DNA from: an uncultured Endomicrobiia bacterium
GTDB lineage: Bacteria; Elusimicrobiota; Endomicrobiia; DTEH01
Direction of reading: 5' to 3'
Assembly: GCA_937928765.1 (NCBI GenBank)
Contig: CALFVX010000017.1
Span: 1 to 64,000 of the forward strand
DNA: 64,000 nt
Shown here: positions 31,369 to 41,425 of the stretch, piece after piece
Numbering within the stretch: position 1 is the stretch's first letter
How the letters are laid out: each line of letters starts with the position of its first letter
Made by a program: the position numbers and the translations under genes
The notes under the pieces: model-generated
Databases searched by the model: none
What the model saw: only the letters and a program-made list of their open reading frames with translations
Told to the model about the DNA's origin: nothing

Positions 31369-31731
31369 CTAATCTAAAAATTGTATCCCAAAATCAATCA
31401 TATCACTATCATCCCATACTTTAAACCATTTTATCTCATATTGATGCTCAATTTTTTTGCCTTCTATTTCTGTATAAATTTTCCCTTGAGAAATAATCTC
31501 TATAACTTTATCTAATTCATAAATATAACAATTATTATTTTTCTTACATATAATATAATCATTTATAGGATAAAACTCACAATTTTCACAACAAAATGTT
31601 TTATAAAAAGTAATCTTCATACCTTTAGCAGAAATATTTCTAATCCACACTGGAATTTTTTTTGCACTTTTTGAAGATATTAACACTGCCTCTGCTATTA
31701 TAGGTCTTCTATCAAACTTTCTTCTTTCCAT
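31369..31731 (-). CDS. PilZ-like domain protein with Cys-rich insertion
   Basis: ERRKFDRRPI...VWIRNISAKGMKITF (RxxxR / NxSxxG pattern), insert CCENCEFYPINDYIICKKNNNC. Confidence 0.6.
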   Translation of the reverse strand: MERRKFDRRPIIAEAVLISSKSAKKIPVWIRNISAKGMKITFYKTFCCENCEFYPINDYIICKKNNNCYIYELDKVIEIISQGKIYTEIEGKKIEHQYEIKWFKVWDDSDMIDFGIQFLD

Positions 31732-31742
31732 ATAATTTATCT

Positions 31743-32438
31743 TTAAAATGCTGCTATTAAAGCAAATATTGAAATTATTAATGTTGTCAATACTAGATAC
31801 GGAGATTTAGTAATTCTTTTCAAGTTTGGATCTTTTATTTCAGAAATATTTTGGAGTCTCTGCTCTTCTTTAATTTCTAAAATTTCTCTTTTTAACCCAT
31901 CTATTTTTTTATTCAATGTTTCTATATCATTAATTTCTGATTTTTCTTTTATTTCGTAATCTATAGTTTCTTTTTTTTGACTAAAATTCTTATCTAAGAC
32001 TACTATATCTTTACTTCTTTCAATTGTTTCAATTCTTTCTTGTAACTCAATATTATCTTTCTTTATATTTGATATTTCTGTTGAAAGACTCTCAATTTTT
32101 TTTAACAAATCTAAAATGTCATTATTTAACTTTTCTATTTTGCGGTTTAATTCTATTAATGAAGAAGAAGTTTCTTTTACATCTTGTGTGTTAATCTCAA
32201 GTTGAGTGTTAATTTTATCTAATTCTTTATTGTAATATTCTATTTGTTTTGCTAAATCTTTAATTTTTGATTTTAAAGAAGAGATCTCTTGATAAGATCT
32301 ATCTATTGTGGTAGTTTGTTGTGTAGATGATGCTTGTGTAGGTTGAGAAAAAGAAAAATTAAAATTTATTACTACAATGATAAATATGATAAAAAAAATT
32401 TGAAATCTTCTGGTAATTCTGCAATAAATATTTTGCAT
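31743..32438 (-). CDS. Exported coiled-coil protein with C-terminal TM
   Basis: N-terminal hydrophobic signal, long heptad region, C-terminal YLVLTTLIISIFALIAAF. Confidence 0.6.
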   Translation of the reverse strand: MQNIYCRITRRFQIFFIIFIIVVINFNFSFSQPTQASSTQQTTTIDRSYQEISSLKSKIKDLAKQIEYYNKELDKINTQLEINTQDVKETSSSLIELNRKIEKLNNDILDLLKKIESLSTEISNIKKDNIELQERIETIERSKDIVVLDKNFSQKKETIDYEIKEKSEINDIETLNKKIDGLKREILEIKEEQRLQNISEIKDPNLKRITKSPYLVLTTLIISIFALIAAF

Positions 32439-33289
32439 TTTTTACTCCCTGGGTAAAAAAATTCTATAGAATAGGCATGTAACATCATCCTAGGAACTTT
32501 TTTATCAATTATTTTTTCTTCTCCACCATAGATTTTATCACCTATTATTGGATGACCTATGAATTTTAAGTGTGTTCTGATTTGATGTGTCCTACCAGTT
32601 TTTGGATACAACTCTAAATATGAAAATGTTTTTGTATAAGAAAGAACTTTAAATTTTGTTTCTGCTTTTTTACCCAAAAAATTTATTTTTGATAAATTTT
32701 TTTCTTTTTTTATTGGCGCTAAAATTTCTCCTTCAGAAATTTTTACTTCGCCAGAAACTATTGAACGGTAAATCTTTCTTATTTCTCTTTTCTGAAATTG
32801 TTCTGAAAGAATAAATTGCATTTGTGGCGTTTTTGCTATAAGTAAAACTCCCGAAGTTTCTCTATCTAGCCTGTGAACTAAAAATGGCCTGTTTAAAAAC
32901 CAGTTTTTATTTTTCAAAGAAGGAAATTTTTCTATTAAAATATCTATTAAAGTAATTTCTTTATCAAACTTTTTTGCAGGATGTACTTTTAAAAATGGCG
33001 GTTTATTAATAACCATCAAATCATCATCCTCATAGATCACATCTAAATTTTTCAATTCAAGATTTTTTTCTTCAATAAAATCTTTTCTTTCAGGAAGGAT
33101 AACTTCAATTTCATCACCAAAATTAACTTTTTTATCAGGTTCTACATACTTGTTATTAATTTTTACCATTTTGTTTTTACAAAGATCTTTAATATATTCT
33201 CTTGAATATTCTTTTAAAACTTCTTTTAAATATTTATCAACTCTTTTATCTTTTATATCTTCAGCTATTTTGAAACATCTCTTTTCCAT
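32372..33289 (-). CDS. rluD: RluA/RluD-family 23S rRNA pseudouridine synthase
   Basis: S4 domain plus VHRLDRETSGVLLIAKT and KTGRTHQIRTHLKFIGHPIIGDKIYGG. Confidence 0.93.
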   Translation of the reverse strand: MEKRCFKIAEDIKDKRVDKYLKEVLKEYSREYIKDLCKNKMVKINNKYVEPDKKVNFGDEIEVILPERKDFIEEKNLELKNLDVIYEDDDLMVINKPPFLKVHPAKKFDKEITLIDILIEKFPSLKNKNWFLNRPFLVHRLDRETSGVLLIAKTPQMQFILSEQFQKREIRKIYRSIVSGEVKISEGEILAPIKKEKNLSKINFLGKKAETKFKVLSYTKTFSYLELYPKTGRTHQIRTHLKFIGHPIIGDKIYGGEEKIIDKKVPRMMLHAYSIEFFYPGSKKCKIFIAELPEDFKFFLSYLSL

Positions 33290-34044
33290 TTTTTAATATA
33301 AAATATTAATAAAAAAAACAATGAAAAAACTATTATACTTATAAACTGAGAAGGATAAAGCCCTAATATCAAGCTACCTCTATCATCTCCACGAATAAAT
33401 TCGTTTAGAAATCTAAAAAAAGAATAAATCATTGCTCCTAAAAAAAATATTCTATACTTTAACAATTTTTTTTGTAACAAAAAATGCGTGATTAAAAAAA
33501 TTATAAAAGCATATAAAGACTCAAACAATTGCGTAGGAAAAATTTTTACTCCTATAGGAGCTAAAGACTCAGGATGAAAAAAAACAACGCCTAAAAAATC
33601 CAAACTTTGATGAACTTCTTTACCATAACAACATCCAGCACAAAAACATCCTATCCTACCTATACTTAAACCTAAATATAAAGCAGGTGTAAGAATATCC
33701 ATTACAAAAAGCAAATCTTGTCTATTTAATAAAGTATAAATTATTCCAAAAATTAATCCTGAAAAAAATCCTCCATAAAAAACTAAACCGCCTTGCCAAA
33801 TTTTTATTACAGATAAAATATCTGTCTTGTAATAATCAAAATTTAAAATTACATATAGCAACCTACCACCTAATAATCCCACTAAAACACAAAAAAATAT
33901 CAAATTACTTAAAAATCTCCAATTAAGATTTCTTTTTAATGCTTGATATTTAACATAATTATAAGCAAAGATCACTCCCAAAGCAACAAAAAATCCATAA
34001 GTCCTTAAAGTTAAACTTCCTATTCTTAAAAGAGTTGGAAACAT
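33265..34044 (-). CDS. lgt: Prolipoprotein diacylglyceryl transferase
   Basis: GGLVFYGGFFSGL; LYLGLSIGRIGCFCAGCCYG; FRFLNEFIRGDDRG. Confidence 0.93.
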   Translation of the reverse strand: MFPTLLRIGSLTLRTYGFFVALGVIFAYNYVKYQALKRNLNWRFLSNLIFFCVLVGLLGGRLLYVILNFDYYKTDILSVIKIWQGGLVFYGGFFSGLIFGIIYTLLNRQDLLFVMDILTPALYLGLSIGRIGCFCAGCCYGKEVHQSLDFLGVVFFHPESLAPIGVKIFPTQLFESLYAFIIFLITHFLLQKKLLKYRIFFLGAMIYSFFRFLNEFIRGDDRGSLILGLYPSQFISIIVFSLFFLLIFYIKKWKRDVSK

Positions 34045-34529
34045 TTTTTGTCATCCTTTAAACTTTTTATTACCTTTACAAAATACTTAATTATCATAAT
34101 CCACACACCAATAAAAACATAACTATCAGCAAGATTAAAAACAGGCCATATGTTTTTATAATTGAATTGTAAATCAATAAAATCTATAACTTTACCTAAG
34201 AAAATTCTATCAATCAAATTCCCTATACCACCACAAAAAATAAATGTGATCACAAAATTACCCAAATTTTCTCCTAAATCATTTCTAATACTTTTTGCAT
34301 AGATTATTAATATCAAAAGAACTATAACTATTACTATTGAAAAAAAGAAATTGAACCCTTCAAAAAATCCAAAAACAATACCTGTATTTGTTGTATATGT
34401 AAATGCAAGAAAAGAGGTTATTTGTTTTGTCTGATAAAGAACAAAATTTTTCCTTATTAAAAACTTACTTATTTGATCTAAAAAAATTAAAAAAAAACAC
34501 AAAATATAAAATTTTAATTTTTTTTCCAT
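34026..34529 (-). CDS. lspA: Lipoprotein signal peptidase
   Basis: DQISKFLIRKN; TTNTGIVFGF; GGIGNLIDRIFLGKVIDFID; FNLADSYVFIG. Confidence 0.94.
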   Translation of the reverse strand: MEKKLKFYILCFFLIFLDQISKFLIRKNFVLYQTKQITSFLAFTYTTNTGIVFGFFEGFNFFFSIVIVIVLLILIIYAKSIRNDLGENLGNFVITFIFCGGIGNLIDRIFLGKVIDFIDLQFNYKNIWPVFNLADSYVFIGVWIMIIKYFVKVIKSLKDDKKCFQLF

Positions 34530-34544
34530 ACTTATTTTTATTTC

Positions 34545-37373
34545 TCAATCAAATATTGCTTCCTCACATTTTTCACAAACACCTTTCTCTGTCAACTTTT
34601 CGTAATAGACCCAGCATCTTGGACACTTCACACCATCAAATTTTTTAACTTTTATTTCAAAATATTTTTCTTGTCTTTTGCTATCATACTCAACTTTCAA
34701 AGATGAAACTATAAAAATCTGTTTTAACAAATTAGAATACTTTTCAACTATAGATTTTAAATCATCATCATAAATTTTCAACTCAACTTCTGCTTCAAGA
34801 GAACTTCCAACAATATTTTCTTTTCTTAACTTTTCTAAAGCTATATTTACTTCATCGCGCAACTGTAAAATTTTTTTCATTTCAGACTCAATAGTAGAAT
34901 TCTTAAATTTTTTTAATTCTTTAAAATCAAAATTTACTAAAAATATACTTTCTTTATTTACTAAACCCATTGACTTTGCTTCTTGCCATGCTTCCTCAGA
35001 TGTAAAACTTAATATTGGAGAAATTAATGGTAAAACTGAAATAAGAATTTTATATAGAACAAACTGTGAACCCCTTCTGTATGGAGAGTCTTTTTTATAA
35101 GTATAAAGTTTATCCTTTAAAATATCAAAATAAAAATTTGACAACTCTTTAATAAAAAAGTTGCTTATAACATTTATTACATTATAAAATTTATATTCTT
35201 CATAACAGGAGATAACCTCCTCTACAATATCTGATAATCTTGATAACATATATTCGTCTAAAAAATCAAACTTATACTCTTTAAATTCAATATTAAAATC
35301 ATAAAGGTTGCCAATAATGTATCTTATAGTATTTCTTATTTTTCTATAATTCTCAACCAACCTGTCTAAAATCTCTTTTGAAATTCTAATATCTTCAGAG
35401 TAATCAGCAGAAGCGCTCCATAACCTTAAAATTTCTGCTCCATGATGTTTTATTATTTCCTGTGGGAAAACAACATTTCCTAACGATTTTGACATCTTTT
35501 TCCCTTCGCCATCTACTACGAACCCGTGAGTTAAAACAATACTATATGGTGCTTGCGCCTCACAAGCAGAAGAAACTATTAAAGAAACCTGAAACCAACC
35601 TCTATGTTGGTCAGAACCTTCAAGATACATTATATCTTTAGACGAAATTTTGGAAATATAAGCTGTGGAATGTGAAGTATAAAGTATTTTGTATGAAACA
35701 GAAGAGTCATACCATACATCAAAAATATCTTTTTCTTTTTTAAATTCATTACTACCACATCTTTTACATACAAAATCTTTTGGTAAAAAGTCTCTTACAT
35801 CTCTTATAAACCAACTATCTGAACCTTCTTTTGAAAATATTTCTTCAACTTTTTCTAAAATCTCTTTATCAATATAAACTTCATCACAACTTTTACAATA
35901 AACTGCAGGTATAGGAACACCCCAGTATCTCTGTCTTGATAAACACCAATCAGGTCTAAGTTGCACCATTGAAGAAATACGGTTTTCACCATATTCTGGT
36001 ATCCATCTGACAGATTTAATATTTTCTAGAATTCTATGTCTTAGATTTTTATGGTCAATAACTAAAAACCATTGTTCTGTTGAACGAAAAATTACTGGTT
36101 TTTTACACCTCCAACAATGTGGATAAGAATGTTTGATTTTTCCACTAAAAAGTAATAACCCTTTTTCTCTTAAATAATTAATTATTATACCGTTTGCGTT
36201 AAATACTTGTTCACCAAAAATTTTTAATTCTAAATTTTTTAATTTTTCATCTGCAAATTTTCCTTTATCATCTACAGGTGAATAAATTTCAAGATTATTC
36301 TTTATACCAAGATGATAATCTTCTTCTCCATGACCCGGAGCTATGTGTATCACACCAGTACCATCATCAACAGAAACATTTTCATAAGGAATACAATAAG
36401 AAATTTTCTCAATAAAAGGATGTTTGCATAAAGTGGTTTTTTGTTTATCTTCATCTGCTATATCAGAACCATAAATTTCATAAATAAATTCTAAATTTTT
36501 AGATAAAACCTTTTGTATTTCTTCCGCCCTACTTTTCATAAAAATAAGATATTCTTCATTGTTTTTTGCTACAACATATTTTACATCAGGTTTTATTGCT
36601 AAAGCTAAATTTGCAGGTAATGTCCATGGAGTAGTCGTCCAGATTAAAATATATAATTTATCCTTCGGTATTTCTAAGTTAGATTTTAATTTTTCTACGG
36701 GAAATTTAACAAATATAGAATCCGATATTTTATCTTCATACTCAACTTCAGCTTCTGCTAATGATGTCTCACAGTGGATACACCAATAAACAGGTTTCTT
36801 ACGCTTTATAATATATCCTTCTTCAACCAATTTTTTAAATGTTGAAATAATATTTTTTTCATATAAAGGATCCATTGTCAAGTACGGTTTATCCCATTCG
36901 GCTAAAATCCCTAATCTTATAAATTCTTCTTTCTGTATTTCTATATACTTTTTAGCATAGTCTTTCGCTTTTTTTCTAAATTCAACTTGTGAAATTTGAT
37001 CTTTTGTAATCTTTAACTCTTTCAATAACTGATATTCGATTGGTAAGCCGTGGCAATCCCAGCCTGGAATATAAGGTGAATAGTATCCCTGCATTGATTT
37101 GTATTTTATTACTATATCTTTCAAAATCTTATTCAATGAATGACCTATATGTATATGTCCGTTTGCATATGGAGGCCCATCGTGTAAAACAAATATTTTT
37201 TTCCCTTCGTTATTTTTTAAAATTTTTTCATAAATTTTATTTTCCTGCCAAAACTTTATAATCTGGAGTTCTTTTTGAGAAAGGTTTGCTTTCATCGAAA
37301 AATTTGTCTTAGGAAGGTTTACAGTCTTTGAATAATCTATCTCTTGTTGCATAAAATTGTTCTCCTCAATCAA
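34545..37373 (-). CDS. ileS: Isoleucyl-tRNA synthetase
   Basis: HDGPPYANGHIHIGHSLNK; KMSKSLGNVV; C-terminal zinc finger CPRCWVYYEKLTEKGVCEKC. Confidence 0.97.
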   Translation of the reverse strand: MIEENNFMQQEIDYSKTVNLPKTNFSMKANLSQKELQIIKFWQENKIYEKILKNNEGKKIFVLHDGPPYANGHIHIGHSLNKILKDIVIKYKSMQGYYSPYIPGWDCHGLPIEYQLLKELKITKDQISQVEFRKKAKDYAKKYIEIQKEEFIRLGILAEWDKPYLTMDPLYEKNIISTFKKLVEEGYIIKRKKPVYWCIHCETSLAEAEVEYEDKISDSIFVKFPVEKLKSNLEIPKDKLYILIWTTTPWTLPANLALAIKPDVKYVVAKNNEEYLIFMKSRAEEIQKVLSKNLEFIYEIYGSDIADEDKQKTTLCKHPFIEKISYCIPYENVSVDDGTGVIHIAPGHGEEDYHLGIKNNLEIYSPVDDKGKFADEKLKNLELKIFGEQVFNANGIIINYLREKGLLLFSGKIKHSYPHCWRCKKPVIFRSTEQWFLVIDHKNLRHRILENIKSVRWIPEYGENRISSMVQLRPDWCLSRQRYWGVPIPAVYCKSCDEVYIDKEILEKVEEIFSKEGSDSWFIRDVRDFLPKDFVCKRCGSNEFKKEKDIFDVWYDSSVSYKILYTSHSTAYISKISSKDIMYLEGSDQHRGWFQVSLIVSSACEAQAPYSIVLTHGFVVDGEGKKMSKSLGNVVFPQEIIKHHGAEILRLWSASADYSEDIRISKEILDRLVENYRKIRNTIRYIIGNLYDFNIEFKEYKFDFLDEYMLSRLSDIVEEVISCYEEYKFYNVINVISNFFIKELSNFYFDILKDKLYTYKKDSPYRRGSQFVLYKILISVLPLISPILSFTSEEAWQEAKSMGLVNKESIFLVNFDFKELKKFKNSTIESEMKKILQLRDEVNIALEKLRKENIVGSSLEAEVELKIYDDDLKSIVEKYSNLLKQIFIVSSLKVEYDSKRQEKYFEIKVKKFDGVKCPRCWVYYEKLTEKGVCEKCEEAIFD

Positions 37374-37469
37374 TCTATAGCTAAAATATTTTTTATTAAT
37401 CTATCATAAATAAAAATAAAATATTATATAAAATTTTATTCAAAATCAAGTTTTTTATCTTTTGGAATA

Positions 37470-38897
37470 TCATACGAAATTTAAATAATTCATAGGAAAT
37501 ATATTATCTAAAGATAAAATACATTGTGGATCAAAAACTTTTTTTATTTTCGCCATTTCTAGCACACCTTCTTTACCATACATCAATTCAAGATACTTGT
37601 TTTTTGTTTTTCCAACGCCATGTTCTGCAAAACCACTACCACCTAAAGATACTGCTTTTTTTATAGATTCTACATAAATTTTTTCTGCAAGTTCTTTTTG
37701 TAGTTCATTCCTAGGGAAAAGATTGAAATGTAAGTGATTTTCTCCAATATGACCAAAAATTACCGTCTGAAGATTTAAATTTTCTTTTTGTATTTTTTTA
37801 TAAAAATTATATAATTGAGCAAATTTTTCTTGTGGGACTGAAGCATCAATTGCTATCTTTATACTTCCTATTTTCTTAAAATAAGAATTAATATTCTCAG
37901 GAAGTTTATATCTAAAATCTATAAGTTTTTTATAATCAGAAAAACTTTCTGAAATAACTGTATCTTTATAGTTTATTTTTTCTAAAATTTCATCTAAAAG
38001 ATAAATTTTTTCTTTATCTGCTTCAATATATATTGCACAATTTTGCCCTACAACAAAATTGTATTCTTCTTTTAAAAATTCTAATGAATTTTTGTCAAAA
38101 AATTCAAGTGAAAAAATATTCAACTTATCTTTTTGTTCCTTAATTTTTGAAATAATCTCGGGAATATCTTCATCTTTATCAAAAAATATTATTATTATAA
38201 ATCTTTCTGGAAGTTTATCAATTAGAGATAACTCTACCTCTGTGATTACTCCTAATGTTCCTTCAGAACCTATAATTAAGTCTATTGTATCCATTTTATC
38301 CTTAATATAATATCCAGCAGAACATTTCACATCCGGAGTTCTATAGCTTGGCATTTTTATTTTAAATATTCCATAATCTAAAAATCCTTCTTTTTCAAAC
38401 AATTCACCTCGTTTTATATCTAAAACTTTTCCACTACTAAGTATCAACCTTATTCTTTTAATATAATTTCTGGTAGGACCAAACCTAAAACTATACTCAC
38501 CTGAAGCATTAGTAGCAATATTCCCACCAATAAATGCATTACGTTCAGTAGGAAATGGTGGGTAAAAAAGATTAATTTTTTCTATTTCTTTCAAAAAATC
38601 GTTTACAACAACACCTGATTGCAAAACAGCTATCTTATTTTTGGAATCAATTTTTATAATTTTATTCAAACTTTCAGTAGATAAAATTACCCCTTCAGTA
38701 GGAATTCTACCTGCAACATTACCAGTTCCTGCTGCTGAAATTGTCACAGGAATTTTTTCTTTACAACAATATTTTAAAATTTCAATAACTTCATCTTCAT
38801 TCTCAGGTATATAAACTTTATTTGCTTTGCCATTTTTAAAATTTGAAGAATCTTCTAAATATCCAACAATACTTAATAAATCGTCTTTTGTTTTCAT
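37470..38897 (-). CDS. FAD-binding oxidase, GlcD/D-lactate dehydrogenase family
   Basis: PVTISAAGTGNVAGRIPTEGVILS; FIGGNIATNASGEYSFRFGPTRNYI; GSEGTLGVITEVEL; GEHGVGK-like AEHGVGKTKNKYL. Confidence 0.9.
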   Translation of the reverse strand: MKTKDDLLSIVGYLEDSSNFKNGKANKVYIPENEDEVIEILKYCCKEKIPVTISAAGTGNVAGRIPTEGVILSTESLNKIIKIDSKNKIAVLQSGVVVNDFLKEIEKINLFYPPFPTERNAFIGGNIATNASGEYSFRFGPTRNYIKRIRLILSSGKVLDIKRGELFEKEGFLDYGIFKIKMPSYRTPDVKCSAGYYIKDKMDTIDLIIGSEGTLGVITEVELSLIDKLPERFIIIIFFDKDEDIPEIISKIKEQKDKLNIFSLEFFDKNSLEFLKEEYNFVVGQNCAIYIEADKEKIYLLDEILEKINYKDTVISESFSDYKKLIDFRYKLPENINSYFKKIGSIKIAIDASVPQEKFAQLYNFYKKIQKENLNLQTVIFGHIGENHLHFNLFPRNELQKELAEKIYVESIKKAVSLGGSGFAEHGVGKTKNKYLELMYGKEGVLEMAKIKKVFDPQCILSLDNIFPMNYLNFV

Positions 38898-38933
38898 AGT
38901 TTCATCTACTTTTATAATTTTACCAACTAACTT

Positions 38934-39740
38934 TCAACTTTTAAAAACTCTACTAAATAAAATACCAAAAATAAACAAAAAAACTACTATTGTAGGAGTT
39001 GATGGTAAATCTATAATGAAAGAAAAAATTAATCCTAAAATTGTTGAAACAACTGATATGATTAGATTTTTATAAATCAGTTGTTTTATATTTGGTGAAG
39101 AAATTAATGCAAAACTACATGGAATAACTAAATAACTAAAACTTAGTATTAAACCAATGCTTCTTAAAAAAAATATTATGTTTAATCCAACAATTATAAA
39201 AAAAATAAAATTTAAAATTTTATAGTTTATACCAAAAACATAACTTGTATGAGTATCTGAATACATAAAAAATAATTGTCTGTTAAACAAGATGAAAAAT
39301 ACTATGCTAACTAAAAATATAAATATGCTAAAAATTAAGTCCCAATTTTTAACTATAAGAATATTTCCTGACAAAACATCCAAAATATATGTCTCAAAAA
39401 AATTAGTTTTAGATAAAAGTAATACACTCAAAGAAAATGAAACTGCATATACTATTCCAACCAAACTGTCTTCTGAAAAATTTTTGTCTTTTTTATAGAA
39501 ACTAAACAGACATAAACCTAAAAAAGTAACTAATATCATACTTAAATACGCATTAAAAGAAATTATGATTCCTGCAACCAAACCTAAAACTGCAAGTTCT
39601 GCTATAGCTAGGGTTATAAATATTGCTCTTTTTAAAACTACAAAAATTCCTAATAAACTAAGTGTTATAGATGAAAAAATCCCTATAATTAAAGATTTTA
39701 AGAAAAGATTTTGAGTTAAATGCTCTAAAATAGTATTCAT
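38934..39740 (-). CDS. znuB: Metal (zinc-type, cluster 9) ABC transporter permease
   Basis: ABC-3 family multi-TM protein coupled to ATPase and binding-protein genes. Confidence 0.88.
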   Translation of the reverse strand: MNTILEHLTQNLFLKSLIIGIFSSITLSLLGIFVVLKRAIFITLAIAELAVLGLVAGIIISFNAYLSMILVTFLGLCLFSFYKKDKNFSEDSLVGIVYAVSFSLSVLLLSKTNFFETYILDVLSGNILIVKNWDLIFSIFIFLVSIVFFILFNRQLFFMYSDTHTSYVFGINYKILNFIFFIIVGLNIIFFLRSIGLILSFSYLVIPCSFALISSPNIKQLIYKNLIISVVSTILGLIFSFIIDLPSTPTIVVFLFIFGILFSRVFKS

Positions 39741-40480
39741 ACTTTAATAAATTTCCAATCTTCAATTTTATGAATTTTTATATCTACTTTAAAAACTTCT
39801 GATATTTTTTTTCGTAAAAAATCTATATCTTCGACTTCGTCAATTATATCAATAGCTCCATTGTATACTAAAAATAACCTATCTACATAATTTAAAACTG
39901 TTTCTAAGTTATGAGATGCAAAAATTACAGCAAAATTTTTATCTTGTTTTATATTTTTTATGAACTCAAGCACCATTTTTGTATTAAATAAATCTAAATC
40001 ATTTGTAGGCTCATCTAAAATTAATATATCTGGCTGTTTTAACAAACTTCTAAGTATTAAAACTTTTTGCTTTAATCCTCCAGATAAATTTCTATAAAGT
40101 TCAAACTTTAAATCTTTTATATTAAATTTTTCTATTATATCGTCAATTTTTTGTTTATCTTCTATCTCAAGATTTAATTTAAAATTTTTTAAAAAAGCAA
40201 ATGATAAAATTTCATAAACACTAAACGGATATGTTTCATTAATTGTAAAAATCTGTGGTACATAACCAAATTTTAAATTTCTATTTTTTATAATTTTACC
40301 TTTTAAAGGTTTAATTATACCTAAAATAGTTTTTAAAAAAGTAGTTTTACCAGATGCATTAGGACCAACTAACCCTATAAACTCACCTTCATAAATTGAA
40401 AAACTTAATCTTTCTAAAACTTTTTGTTTTTTATTATATCCACAAAAAAGATTTTTTACCTCTAAAATTTTATTTTTCAT
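39737..40480 (-). CDS. znuC: Metal ABC transporter ATP-binding protein
   Basis: GLVGPNASGKTTFLKTILG; NLSGGLKQKVLILRSLLKQPDILILDEPTNDLD. Confidence 0.92.
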   Translation of the reverse strand: MKNKILEVKNLFCGYNKKQKVLERLSFSIYEGEFIGLVGPNASGKTTFLKTILGIIKPLKGKIIKNRNLKFGYVPQIFTINETYPFSVYEILSFAFLKNFKLNLEIEDKQKIDDIIEKFNIKDLKFELYRNLSGGLKQKVLILRSLLKQPDILILDEPTNDLDLFNTKMVLEFIKNIKQDKNFAVIFASHNLETVLNYVDRLFLVYNGAIDIIDEVEDIDFLRKKISEVFKVDIKIHKIEDWKFIKV

Positions 40481-41387
40481 ACTTACATATTGCTTCTATA
40501 ATTGTATCAATTAAAGTAATATAATCTTTTATTTCTTTACTTCCGCCAACAGATAAAGCCACAACTTCATATCTTACACCAACAGATTTTGAAACAAAAT
40601 CTGTATATTTTGTTGAATAAAAATTTTCATGCAATATAACTGTTGGTTTTTCATCTTTTAATTTTTCTATTAAATATTTAATGTATTTAGGACTTGGTGG
40701 TACAGAAGGTTTTGGCTCTAAAGTTGCAATTTCTTTAAGTCCAAAGAAATCACAGAAATAGGCAAAACTTTTATGGTATGAAACGACTTTTTTGTTATTA
40801 ATCTTTGCTATTTTTTCTTTCCATATATAAACTTTTTCTTCAAGTAATTTTAAATATCTATTTTTGTTTGTCTCAAAATAACTCTTAAAATCAGGCATAA
40901 GAATAGCTAGACGTTCAGTTATGTCTTCCAAAATAATTTTTGCATTTTCAGGAGACAACCAATAGTGAGGATTACCAAATATATGAATCTCACCCATGCT
41001 AGCATCTATTTTACTCTGAGGGACTTCAAGTTTTTTTATTCTTAAAGAAACATCTAAATTACCAACTTCGCCATAGAAAACTTTTTTATTCCCTGAAGTA
41101 AAAATCAAGTTATCAACCCAACTATCTAAATCCATACCAATTCTTACAATCAAATCTGCTTTTCTTATATTAGCAACCATTGAAGGTCTTAATTCAACAT
41201 TATGCGGATTCTGCCATCCGTAACTTAAAGTTATAACTTCTGCTTTATCTTCAGCAATAACAGAAACAAAATGGGCTAAATCTTGTGTTGTTGTTACCAC
41301 ATAAATTTTATCTTTAACTTTAGAAAAACAAAAATTAAATAATATCAAACTTATAAAAAAAATCCCCCTCTTCATACTATCCTCCAA
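40470..41387 (-). CDS. znuA: Metal (zinc) ABC transporter substrate-binding protein
   Basis: VTTTQDLAHFVSVIAEDKAEVITLSYGWQNPHNVELRPS; GNPHYWLSPENAK; VSYHKSFAYF; HENFYSTKY. Confidence 0.92.
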   Translation of the reverse strand: MEDSMKRGIFFISLILFNFCFSKVKDKIYVVTTTQDLAHFVSVIAEDKAEVITLSYGWQNPHNVELRPSMVANIRKADLIVRIGMDLDSWVDNLIFTSGNKKVFYGEVGNLDVSLRIKKLEVPQSKIDASMGEIHIFGNPHYWLSPENAKIILEDITERLAILMPDFKSYFETNKNRYLKLLEEKVYIWKEKIAKINNKKVVSYHKSFAYFCDFFGLKEIATLEPKPSVPPSPKYIKYLIEKLKDEKPTVILHENFYSTKYTDFVSKSVGVRYEVVALSVGGSKEIKDYITLIDTIIEAICKYEK

Positions 41388-41425
41388 ATTAAAAAATCAA
41401 TATAATTTAGCAATTATAAAAAAAT

